Shown here: positions 1-13,300 of the stretch, one piece after another
Layout of the letters: each line of letters starts with the position of its first letter
Numbering within the stretch: the first letter of the stretch is position 1
Assembly (NCBI RefSeq): GCF_963583255.1
Contig: NC_084816.1
Location: forward strand, 24,264,119-24,328,118
Direction of reading: 5' to 3'
DNA length: 64,000 bases
From: Pyrus communis
Lineage: Eukaryota; Streptophyta; Magnoliopsida; Rosales; Rosaceae
Notes under the pieces: generated by a model
Databases searched by the model: none
The model's input: the letters and a program-made list of their open reading frames with translations, nothing else
Told to the model about the DNA's origin: nothing
Program-made: the position numbers and the translations under genes

Positions 1-68
1 AGCTTTACTGCTAGAATCAGCAAGCAGTGAAGTAGTAATCAAGGAAGTTTTAAATCATTTTCCTATAG

Positions 69-2062
<1,994 letters not shown>

Positions 2063-2218
2063 GTTCCCATCAGGTTAAAATGATCTGTGGGGAATTTAGA
2101 TTTTTATTCTCTTGTTATATAATCAAATGTATATGATATCAGTGTGTACATACAGGAAATAAACCACTGCATGTACCATTAATTAAAAAAATATGTAGAA
2201 ACTGGACCGAGAGATTTT

Positions 2219-2338
2219 TCAGTGTGCCGGAAATACGGTTTGGTAGACTAAATGTCATAATACAAGTGGTTGATACTTGAAAATAAAAAATTTCAACCAC
2301 TTATATTATGACACTTGAGTTGTATTCTCGCACACTGA
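2219..2338. mobile_element. Short MITE with target-site duplication
   Basis: Inverted ends CAGTGTGC and GCACACTG enclose about 120 bp whose inner arms (for example GTCATAATACAAGTGGTTGA and its near complement) also pair. The direct repeat AGATTTTT flanks both sides (2212-2219 and 2339-2346), a 7-8 bp target duplication of the size hAT-type elements make. It has no coding capacity. Confidence 0.65.
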
Positions 2339-2716
2339 AGATTTTTCGCCTGGACCAAATTGGTCACCTTTAGGACTACTTTCTTCATTGGATCATGTAA
2401 TTTTTGTAGAGAGATTTTAGGTTCAACTCATATATGACAAGTTCGATATCTAATTATAATTGGTAAGTTATGTGGCTTACTTAGGTCTCTGCTCCACAAT
2501 ATTGTTGTATTGAATAAAACAAAACAAAACGGGAGTCTATCCTAAATTAATCCAGACGAAGAGAAAAGGATTCGAGTATACTGGCTAGCCAACTTGGTTA
2601 ACCTCAGGTCGTCTTCAAGCATAAGATATTATAAGGTCTACATAAAATGAGGTTGATTTGGACATACAAATCGAAGTAGAGAAAAAACTAGGTTGATTAA
2701 GAAGGGATTCAAGCCA

Positions 2717-2886
2717 TTAGTACTACAGTCTAGTGATATTTTTCTTCACTTGTAAGTGAGAGGTTTTAGATTCAACTCTCGCCAAAGATGAATTTAAACC
2801 ACATTATTGCTAGTCCATTATGAGGCTAAGCCCACTCATTCCTCTTGATATAGATAATATCGTTTGTTCAAAAAAAAAAAAAAAAA
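2717..2886 (+). mobile_element. SINE-like repeat, copy 1
   Basis: A repeat of about 160 bp found four times in the window. It begins TTAGTACTAC and has an internal tract resembling a tRNA B box (here GATTCAACTCTCGCC; in the copy at 45,377 GTTCGATTCTCGCC). A conserved CCACATTATTGCTAG core follows, and the end is ATCGTTTGTTC plus an A tail of 17. The pol III-like B box and A tail suggest a tRNA-derived SINE. Family name not determined. Confidence 0.55.
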
Positions 2887-5413
2887 TAGATTCAAACTAT
2901 AAACTTCTTATTCTTCTGTATTATAGCAAATGACAGGTTGTTATTATATCATGTGACCATATTTCAATACCATATCATAACTTTTCGATGATGAGTACAA
3001 AACAATCGTTTTTTCCATTTGTAATACTAAAATGCTTTTATTTATTTATTTATGCTGCAGTTTGGTGTTTGGATGGTCAAATTAAAGAGCACAAATCCAA
3101 GCATATTCTTTCATAATTAGCAAGGAGTATATTCCAAAAACCTTGTTCTACCAGACATGCTTCTCATTAGCAGGAGGCTTGACAATTTCTTGCACAACCT
3201 GCGAGTTAACATGTTAACGAATCGGGTTATTATCGGGTTATCCGTGAGATAACGAGTATGACACGTAAATAACACAAACATAACTTGTTTGTCAGGTCTA
3301 AAGATTAGGCATGATAATTTCTTACATGACTCATTGATCGACATGAAACAACACGATCTATTAATGAGTCTGGTCTTTATCTCATTACCTGTTAAAAATA
3401 ATATGGATATCTACGGCTTGAAGGGCCCCTAAAAATTGTCCTGGAGCTCAAGTCTTTATTCTCACAAATATTCTGTTACTGTGACGAAAATATCTGCAAA
3501 ATCACATGCCCTTGCTGCTTACTGATTTCCGTTTGGATTTTCTGTTAATTAGTAGTTTTCTTTTGGCTGATATTTGTTTCGAACTGGATTATTATCATTA
3601 AACTCCACTACTTTACGTTACGTAAGATTATCCAACTCTTTACATGCAACTAGTCATGTATCGATATTTGCAAATGACAATTTCATACATCTTCAAAAAC
3701 AACATGATAGAATCACAAAAAGAATAGCTTGTATGCAGATCAATCAAACTACAGCTTCTTCAAAAGTATTTTTGCTTAGAAACACTTTATTAAAATCACA
3801 TCAAAATTTTTAATAAAAATACAAGTGTTTTGTTCAATCTAGAAGCACTTATAGCTTTTTTTTCTTCTTTTCTTTTCTTTTTTTCTTTTTTTTTCTCTTT
3901 TTCTTTTTATGCCAAACAGGATGATGAGTTTTTGGTGATCTGAAACTGAAAGTGCAATCATCGGGTAATTGGATAAGTCGAACCAAAATTCTCTAGGAAG
4001 AAAAAGAACGCCTGCTGCTTTAGTGTGGGCCCTTCACGCCTACTGCCTCCTGTATTTCGTGACTTTCATTCTTCACAGTGGAGTTTTTGAATCCTAATCT
4101 TCGCTGGATTTCATTTGTGAGTATTTCGAAAATTATGAATTATATTTGTTTATCGTACATTATGTGATCAGAAATGATTTTAAATATTTTTATTAAAAAT
4201 TAAATATAAACAGTAGCTGACAAAAAATAACCGTACGATATACGATGAACAGATACGATTTATAGATCTCCAAGATTCTCATAAAAAGAATCCAGAGAGG
4301 ATCTTGTTGGAGAGTTTTCTACCTTGGGTTTTAGATATGAGTAATTGATTTTTTATTATTATAATAATTCTCATTTTATTATTTTTAAGTATCGTGAATT
4401 CGCACTTTGTTACTTTTAATTTTTCTCGTTTCATTTTTATACCTAAATTTTAATTTTCTAACACTTTAATATTTCCGTTAAGTTTTCTATCAAATTTTTG
4501 GTTAAATGATAACGTGTCATAATTTGCTACGTGGATGAAAAATTCTCTTGTAAATTCAAGTTATCGTGTCTAGTGCTAATTCTTGGCACAAAAGAAACAA
4601 GTTTTCTATCAGATTAAACTTAAAGGAGTCAAAAGTCTCTCTTATATAAGGTGGTACAAGATGGGGGGTATAATAATGTGCTAAGAATAGCGTTATTGTT
4701 TAAATATTGTTCAATAATAATAAAATAATATTTATTGAGTGAAAGGCTTTTAAAAAAGAATTATGTTTACTGTGACGTTTCACATCATTAATATAAACTC
4801 ATACAAAAAATGATTTACACATCATTTTGTATTAATAGTTCAGGAGCTTATGAAAGCGGTGAACATGTTTAATCTAAATCTTTCTCGCAGCTAGAAGTGC
4901 TTTTGTGAAAAAATGATAATTGATATATAGTGTATGGGGCTTTCCCTATAGCAATGAGGTTAACTAATTAAAATAATGGCTTTTTATATATATAAAATTT
5001 AAAAACTTCACTTTAAAAGCAAGCACTATGCATAAGTATGAATAAAAAAAAACTTGCGTTTGTGATAACGAAAATAACAAGAAGACCATAAGATGGTATT
5101 TTGTGGATAATTTATGTAAATGTTCCCAACCCATTATGTGGGTCCTTTCATATTTGTGGCATGGTTTTATATTATATAACGATATATTTACACTAAGAAT
5201 AAGAGAGAAATATCTTTTAATGTCATTCTAACTTCATATCCCCATTGGTTTTTCTTTTTCACAATTTAATTTAATTACTTGTTGCACGCTTATGCAAAGC
5301 CAACTTTATGAATAATAGTTGGTGTTTTAATCAATAGCATGTGGGGAATATCATATTAAAGGTTATCTTAAGAATAGTAGCATTTTAAATTTTTTTTTTT
5401 TCTTTAGGACATC
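2887..5413. other. Intergenic, AT-rich, no supported gene
   Basis: No coding exon is supportable. It contains a pyrimidine tract of T/C runs at about 3856-3908 and a decayed relative (about 4149-4310) of the MITE at 38,857-39,068, with which it shares the CGTACGATATACGATGAACA block and a GATC-rich end. Open frames at 3117-3344 and 3574-3813 are short and have no recognisable content. Confidence 0.5.
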
Positions 5414-5573
5414 GACATTTTTTTACACTAAGAGAAGGGAGAGTTCGGCTAAGCCACACAATGGGCAGCCTAATTTAGTATCGAGTTTGCCATCTACGAG
5501 ATTCGAACCTAAGACCTCTCATTTTTAAGTGAAGAGAAATACTACCAGACTGGAGTACCGAATGACAATAGCA
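5414..5573 (-). mobile_element. SINE-like repeat, diverged copy in reverse orientation
   Basis: The reverse complement reads TACTCCAGTCTGGTAGTATT, then a B-box-like GGTTCGAATCTCG, then a GGCTTAGCC-containing 3' part. It is the same organisation as the copies at 2717, 7923 and 45,377 but a different subfamily, since the CCACATTATTGCTAG core is replaced. Confidence 0.5.
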
Positions 5574-5730
5574 TTTTAATTTTTAACATTTTATGGTTGT
5601 TGAGATTATAATGTGGGTTGAAAAATAGGACACTGGGATGGGATCTAGCAACTCTCTAACTTTTTTTTTGCACTAATTATATTTACAAATTACGTGTATC
5701 TACCCTTCACTTATATTTAAAAACTAATAA

Positions 5731-7897
5731 TGACACACCTCGATCGAGATCAGGGCATGCTGGCCGTCACGTGGGAGTGACGTAACCATGTGCACAGTGC
5801 GGAAGCTAATAAAATAATAATAGAAATAATAATACGAATAAATAAAAACTAGTTTTACATAAAGTAATAACAACAAGTGCAAGCGTACGTGCGACGCTAA
5901 GTTCAGAGCATAAAGCCTAAAGCAGTCCAGGAGAAAACGACGCAACAAAAGTACACCCGAAGGTGATCCTACGCTGGTGATCGTCTGTCAGATATGCCGG
6001 GAAAATCCTCAGGGAAACCACCAAACGTGCTAGCCAACTAGAACCTGGAGGGGCGCAAAACAAAGGCGTGAGTGGACAAAAACAAAGCTTTTTGAAAACC
6101 ATTTAATAAATAAGTTCTAACCCCTCGCCGTAAAACCTGTATACTTCCCAGAAAAATAGAGTATACATATATATAAATCATGCTCAAGAATATGCTATGC
6201 CAAAACCTCAAAATATAATGCAAGTGCTCAAGTAATATCACATCAATATCATATAACTGTCAGCCGGAGTCACCTAACGTGACCTGTACGGCTGAATCTA
6301 GAGCTCAAATCTCAATCTCACTAACTAGACCTGCATACGAGTCAGAACCACCTAAAGTGGTCTGTACGACAGGCCTGGGTGTAACATATGTATACGCTCA
6401 AGTGCTACGATCACGTGAAAGCTGTGTGAATAATCGCGGGTCACCTACGAGTCGGAACCACCTAAAGTGGTCTGTACGACAGGACTGTGCACCTAACTTG
6501 GATCCAAGCTGAGCGTGTGGTGCGGAAGGTGAACATCACGTGAAGGACTGTGCCCAACTCTGGGCGGGAGCACTAACACCGGGGGTGCAGGTTATGAGCT
6601 CTCTATGCATCTCAAATCACTACTGAATGTAAACATAAATCACAACTCACCTGACACTTACCTGTGCGTCCGCAGCACCAAACATACATATATATAAACA
6701 ATTAACAATGCAACTAATCATGCATAACAACCGGCAATATAAATATGGCATGTAACGAATAAACGTTTTAAATCACTTTCTGGGAAAAATATAGGTATAT
6801 AGGTATATACGGAAAACCAAAAGCCCACTCACTGGTACGTGGAAGGGTCGTAACCCCCCTACCTCGAGTGACCACGCTCGTCCTCGGGATAGGATTCACC
6901 TATATGCGAAACAACTATAAAAACGTAAATTTTAAAGCACATAACCAAACTTAAGAAATAACTTCTCATACAATGCTCAAATGGGGTGTATGAATACACC
7001 AACGTGATCTACTCAACCTCAGGAACATCCCCATATTTTTAAAATAATTTTTCACCGTCGCACGCGCCCCCACGCGCCGGCCACGCGCAGGCACGTGCCT
7101 GGCACGCTGACGGCGTCAGTTAACACCGTTAGGAATATTCCGTTATCTTTAACGGATTCCGTCAACGGCGTTAGGAATATTCCGTCCAAACTGACGGAAT
7201 ATTCCGTCGTTTTCTCCCGAGAGACTTCGGCGCCGTCGCCGGCGTTGGAAAATCGGGAAATCTTTAAATCGCGATATCTTCTTCGTTTTTCAACCAAATT
7301 TCACAAAATTGGTACCAAAATGAAGCTTACAACAAGAGGAACAAGATCATACCACTTTCAAGTGCTAAAATCCACGAAATCTCGCCTGGAAAATACCCCC
7401 AACTCCGGCCAACCTCGAAACTTGTGATCCCGACGTCCAAAACCTTCAAACGAACCACCCCGAGCCTCCTAAGGACCTTACCAAGCTTCCTACAAGCTTG
7501 AAATTCTCAAAAACATAAGAAATTACGTGTGCATGAACAGTACCCAAAATCGGGTATCCCGAGTTCGACGTGAAAACGAAGGTATCCTTACCTGAAATGG
7601 GTATGGTTAGACTCCAATGGACCTCACGAGCATGGATATGTACTTTGTTTCTTCGATCTGTGAAGATTTGAATGGTTTTGGGTGTGTGTCCGTACGTTTG
7701 GATGGAAATGAGAGGGAAAGGGAACTCGGGACAGGGTGCAGGGTAGGGGAAAAAGGTGTGGGGTGTGGGAGAGTGTGTGTGGCCCAAAACATGCCAACAA
7801 AAACCCAAAAACAACCACAAAACGTAAAGAAATCGCACTAGGGGCAAAATCGTCTTTTCACGCGTACGTTTTAAAATTTTCGGAACGGGCTGTTACA
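5731..7897 (-). mobile_element. Solo LTR (2,167 bp) with perfect 5-bp target duplication
   Basis: On the minus strand the element starts TGTAACAGCCCGTTCCG and ends GGTGTGTCA, the TG...CA ends of an LTR. AATAA flanks both sides (5726-5730 and 7898-7902). No second LTR, primer-binding site or gag/pol coding is present, so this is a solo LTR left by LTR-LTR recombination. Inside are three stem-loop repeats (6262-6293, 6341-6370, 6451-6480) and three copies of GGAATATTCCGT (7132-7143, 7173-7184, 7196-7207). Short open frames inside (for example 7446-7847) have no recognisable protein content. Confidence 0.8.
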
Positions 7898-7922
7898 AAT
7901 AATAAGTTTTAATTGCCACTTT

Positions 7923-8073
7923 ATATTACGGTCTGGTGGTATTCATCTTCCTTTGTAAATGAGAGGTCTTAAGTTCGATTTTCACTAAAAATAAATTTAA
8001 ACCACATTATTGCTAGCTCGTTGTGAAGCTAAACCTACTCTCTCTTCTTAGTGTATTATATCGATTGTTCAAA
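7923..8073 (+). mobile_element. SINE-like repeat, copy 2
   Basis: Same family as the copy at 2717: TATTACGGTCTGGTGGTATT start, AGTTCGATTTTC B-box-like tract, CCACATTATTGCTAG core and ATCGATTGTTC end. It lies about 25 bp from the edge of the solo LTR. Confidence 0.55.
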
Positions 8074-9962
8074 TATTTTTTTTTAATTGGGTGCATATTA
8101 AAATGATTGATCGACTAGCATATCATATGATGAACAAAATTCAATCTATGTAATATCCTCATAACTCAAATTTCCATTTTGTCCCTGAAAATTTCAATAA
8201 TCTTGTAATAATTTCAACCAACGGTTATTATACAAAACCCATAAACAATATTGTAGTAACTGATAATTTGTCACACATGAGTGGCCTTAATTATTGTTTT
8301 CAACAACTAAATTGAAATTAAAAAAAATTAAATAAAAACTCCACACATGACAACCACATTCAGGGAGGGACATTTTTGTCCCAACACATATTTTAAGCAT
8401 AAAATGGTCAACCATTTGATGTTTGCTGTTTTCAGCAAACCGTGCCCCTCAGTCTCCTTATTTATTTATTTTTATTTATTTTTAAACACTGCGGTAATTA
8501 AAAGTTTGTTTAAAATTATTTTTAAAATGATTAAAAATACTTTTGGAAACAAATGTTTAGATTTTAAGTGCTCTTCAGGATTTACTTAGCATATTTATTA
8601 AGAATTGGTTCTAAAAATATTTTTTCTTTGAAGAACTTCTAGACGAGCCTTAAATAATTAATATTTTTATTTAAATTCCAATTTGTATTTTCTTATTTTG
8701 TTTCTTTTGCTTTTTTAAAATAATTTCTTTTTGACCTTTTTTAAGTCCTTTTTTTTACCTTCCAACTGTTTTACAGTATGGAAAATACCTGTTGGGATAG
8801 ATATAAAAGAACATGCTGGAGTCGCCAGGTGACAAGTGGCTCAAAGCTAGAGAGTTTTCCCCCACGCGCCTTCGAATAGTCTTGAGACACACCTTCCAAG
8901 TGTGCATATGATAAAGTTGCTGCATAACAGAATTTTAAGACGGCGGAAAAATATTAGCAGGTCGAAATTACAGTATTGCAACATAACACGCTAGAAAGTT
9001 GAATATAATAATTTTTTTATACATAATTTTAATATATAATTTAATAACACAATATGTCTTATAGTTTAAAAAAGATCATCAAATCAATTGTTAAAATTAC
9101 AATTTGTCGACATAATTTGCCGACTAGTTGTTTGTAATATTCTATTATTTAGTATTACATGCCAAATTTTCACATCTAGTTTACCTAATTAATGTCCCAA
9201 TTACAAGGTTTTAGTTGATAAATTAATAATGTAAATTTACAAAAGATATTCTACTATAAATGATCAGTGTTTACAGTTTGACAAAAAAAAAAAAAAAAGT
9301 AATTTTTACGAGATTTTACTAATAAAATAATAAAAACTTATAATATGTTTTCCTTTAATTAAAAAGTGAATATACTCTTCTCGAAACGCTATCCACAAAT
9401 TTGTCTAATTAACAATCTTGATGAGGTGCTATTTTAGACAATATAAATTTTTTTTTTAAAATAACTTTGTAACGCTCTTACTCATTAACGTTAGGTTTAA
9501 GATTTCATTAACAATTCTCGTTCAAGTAATTATAAAATGTCGATCTAAACTCCAATGTGAAAAATAATCCATATAGATAAATTTCTATAAAATATATTTT
9601 ATCGACGCCTAATAAAGGTAATTTCTTGTTTTTCTCAAGGGCCAAACAAGAGGAAGCGTGCTTGCACGCGCATATGCTTGTATCTCAAACTATAAATCCT
9701 CGGGTTTTCACGACAGAGCCATTACATAAAAAACAGGAAATAGAGGGGCCAAAACGCAAATAAAAGGAAATATGTAAAATAAGTGATTAATTTTTTTTTT
9801 TCCACATGGCGCCCAAAAGTATAAAACAAATAAAATTATTTCCCAAAATAAATATATAAAATAAGTGATTTTTTTTTTTTTTGCATCCGGTAGAAAGAAA
9901 TAAAAATAATTATAAAAACGAAAAATCAGAAATTAAGAAACCGGCTGCTGTAAACACCAAAA

Positions 9963-9965
<3 letters not shown>
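8074..9965. other. Intergenic AT-rich region, no gene seen
   Basis: Long A/T-rich stretches and homopolymers with no supportable exon. The last 300 bases before 10,302 become the leader and promoter side of the CW zinc-finger gene. Confidence 0.4.

Positions 9966-9995
<30 letters not shown>
9966..9995 (+). repeat. (GA)n microsatellite in the CW-gene leader
   Basis: About 15 AG units lie roughly 310 bp upstream of the start codon of the CW zinc-finger gene, probably in its 5' UTR or core promoter. GA tracts at this position are common in plant genes. Confidence 0.8.
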
Positions 9996-9997
<2 letters not shown>

Positions 9998-10301
9998 CTG
10001 CTGATCAAATTTTCAGCTGAATAGAATTTACACGCAGAAAGCGTCTCTGAAAAGCATAAGATTGTTGTTGTTGGCGAAATCGAAGCTTTCAGAAACCCAA
10101 TTGGGTTTGTTTAATTTTGTAAATTCGTTTTTAATTTGGGAAATTTGGAAGATTTTGAATTTTGGGATTTAGGGTTATTGATTTCTGAGGGTGGTTGTGT
10201 GATCGGTGAGAATTTGATTGATTTGGGATTTTGGGTTGTGTTGAATGGGTCGTGGTTTGATTAGTAGTTGTAGATTTTGAGAGAGAGGGAGAGATTTGTG
10301 G

Positions 10302-13300
10302 ATGATTTCTGTGGGGACTAGGGATGCAAGGAAGGGGGTAGAATTAGGGTTTGGTGGTCGGAGAGAGATGGAGGATACTGAGCTTGAAGAAGGCGAAGCT
10401 TGCTCTTCCCACATCAATGAATACGATCCCAACATCGATGCTCTCTCTTACATCGTAAGCGTATGCACATAAATAAACACATATATGTATATATACATGT
10501 AGATTTGTATGTACATGTGTTTTTGCTGCTTATTGGTTTTGAATTGCTAGAAACTTTTCGGGTTGACTTGTATCGGCTTGCTAGATCCGAGCTAATGGAG
10601 TTTGATTGAATTTGAATTTTACTTTGGTTGTGTTAAGAAGGGCACGTAATGGAATGAGAACTTTTTATTGAATTAAATTGTTGTAGAAATCTCTTACTTG
10701 AGTTTAAGAAGTTTAAAAGGCTTTATATTTGCTTTGAGGGAGCGGAAACTGTAGTTTAGAACTTCGTTACTTGGCTCATGTTCTTGTCATGTAATTGCGT
10801 TGCTAACATATCTTATTCATCCACTTTGTAATGTGAGTATGTATCCCTCTCTGACTTATGGACGGGCATGAAAATGCTGTTTTGAGAGGTTGGACCATGT
10901 GATAATTGGTATTTGCGCTGAACTTACTGGTTATGATAACGGTTTAATGTGCCATAGAATTTCCCTTGCATACGATTCAGTTTTGGAGTCTCTGGATCCA
11001 TATTGGTCTACTGTGTAGTTATGATTTATGCGGGATAGTAAAATCTGAATGTTAGAAATCAAATTTTGTGGAATTTATCTATGTTAACTTCAAATGCAAT
11101 GGGTGACCTTCAGAATCTCAAAACCCCAGTTTTGATATTTGTTTTAAGAATTTTTGTAGGGTCATGAAGTGTGATTGCTTTAGGTAATTAATATTTGGTA
11201 GCTTGACATTGTAGTATCTTAAATCTTAAAGATGCCCGAATCCTATGAAAAGTGTAATTGAAGTATAACCGCCTTGTTTCTAGCTCTTACTATTACTTTA
11301 CGTCTCTTTGTCGAGCTTTGCATTTCAATGATTGATATTGCTCTCTCTGGTATTAGGATGATAGAATTCAGGATGTTTTGGGACACTTCCAGAAAGAATT
11401 TGAAGGTGAGGTATCTGCGGAGAATTTGGGTAAGTCAATAGAAGGGAATTACGTTATCTCTTGTGCTTGAGAGATGCATTAATTTGGAGTTCCTTCTCTT
11501 TAAGTAATGAGTTGGCAATCAATACATTGAAACAGGGGCAAAGTGGGGTGGGTATGGCTCTTTTTTACCTTCCTATCAGCGGTCTCCAGTGTGGTCTCAT
11601 CCGAAGACTCCACAAAAAGTTCACAACTACAGCTTACTGAAATCTCCCAACAATTTGAAACTTGAGGTGTCAACTTTATCAGCATATAATTTCCGACTTA
11701 TATCTAGTTCTGTACAGATAAATCTTTGTCTCTATTGGTTTCTTTGACAATTCTCAGTTTACTTGAGCATCTTTCATTATTTTTCCGCACAGTCTGGTCA
11801 ACGTAACAATGCAGTTTGTTATAGTACACCTCAGTCAGTGGGAATAGGAACTGCTTCTACCGGTTCCACTTCGCTTGTTGTACCAAAGGCACCCTCATTA
11901 GTTCAACCTGACCAGTACGCTCCTCGGCATGAATCTGCAAACAAGAAAGCTATCAATTCATCAGACCAGAAAACATTGAAGGTGCGAATTAAAGTGGGAT
12001 CAGATAACTTGTCGACACGAAAAAATGCTATCTACAGTGGGCTTGGCCTTGATACCACACCGTCTTCCTCACTAGATGATAGCCCTTCAGAGAGTGAAGG
12101 GATATCTCATGAGCCTCGAGATGCCCCATTTGAATCTCCCACCAGTATTCTTCAGGTGAATCATCTCCCTTTAATATTCAGATGTTTTCTGCTTTAGAAA
12201 TAGTGTGCTTAAACTGAAACATTTATTTTGGCACCGCTCTGGAGCAGATTATGACATCCTTTCCGGTGCATGAGGATATGATGTCACCTCTTCATGACGA
12301 CCTCATTTACTTAATTGCAAAGGAAAAGCTCCTAAAAGAGGGTACAGCGAATGGAACTCATACCATGGAGGGTGGTGGGAAAGTATCAAGAGCGAGGAAA
12401 ACAAAATCGGTCGAAAGAAATGATTTGTCAGTAGAATCAAAAAGTGGGAGAAATAAAGATGGAACTGGGCTTCTGTCAAAGAAGGAACACGACATTGACA
12501 TGTTTGTTTGTGAGGAGTTTGTTTCTAAAACCTTGAAGCTCCCGCTTCTATCTAATTCATTTTCTACTGTCAATGACGTGATCAAGAGCAATGAAATTGA
12601 TAAGAAAAGTTTAGTGAGGGACAAGGTCTTCCCTGCAGAAGACGAACCAATGGAGCGAATGTCCAACCAAGAGGATGGCTGGGTTGAAAAGCGAAAAGCC
12701 AATTTGGCTGGAAAGGTTCAGGAAGATAGAAAAGTAAATTTAAGCGATGATGTTTTGGCTCATCCAAAGAAAGAGGGCTGTTGCAGAGGAGAGAAAACTT
12801 ATGAATTGGTAAAAGGTGACTTAAATGTTTCCAAGGGGAGGAAAGCTTTAAATACTGAAATAATGAACCATTCAAAGCAGAAAGTCAATCAGAAGGCTGG
12901 ATTGCATGAGTTGGATGATACAAGACTATATTCTGGGAAGGAGTATCCGCTACCCGGGGAAAAAAAGAAACCGAAGGAAAGTCAGAGGACCCCAGTTGCT
13001 GAGATGCCAAAAGAAAGCTCAAGGGTTTGTTCTTCTTCAGTGCCCAAGATGAAGAGCACGCATGCGAACAGTTCTAATACTGATCAAAGTAGGGATACAT
13101 ATAGAGATCTGTTTGGGGATATAGATGAAAATAACCAAATTAATTTATTTGAACTTCCCTTTGAAGAGAAGCTTAAGGACACTGATGCTGTTGCAAAAAG
13201 CACACCTGCAGTTAACAGTACATCAAGGGAGAGACAAAATGGCAATAAATTTGATAAACCATCATCAATTGCAGACTCACATCCTATGACGGCTTCAAAT

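Noticed and set aside
7446..7847. 133-aa minus-strand open frame inside the solo LTR
   Set aside because: It lies inside a complete LTR with target duplication, is low-complexity (His/Pro/Phe) and is not conserved as any known protein.
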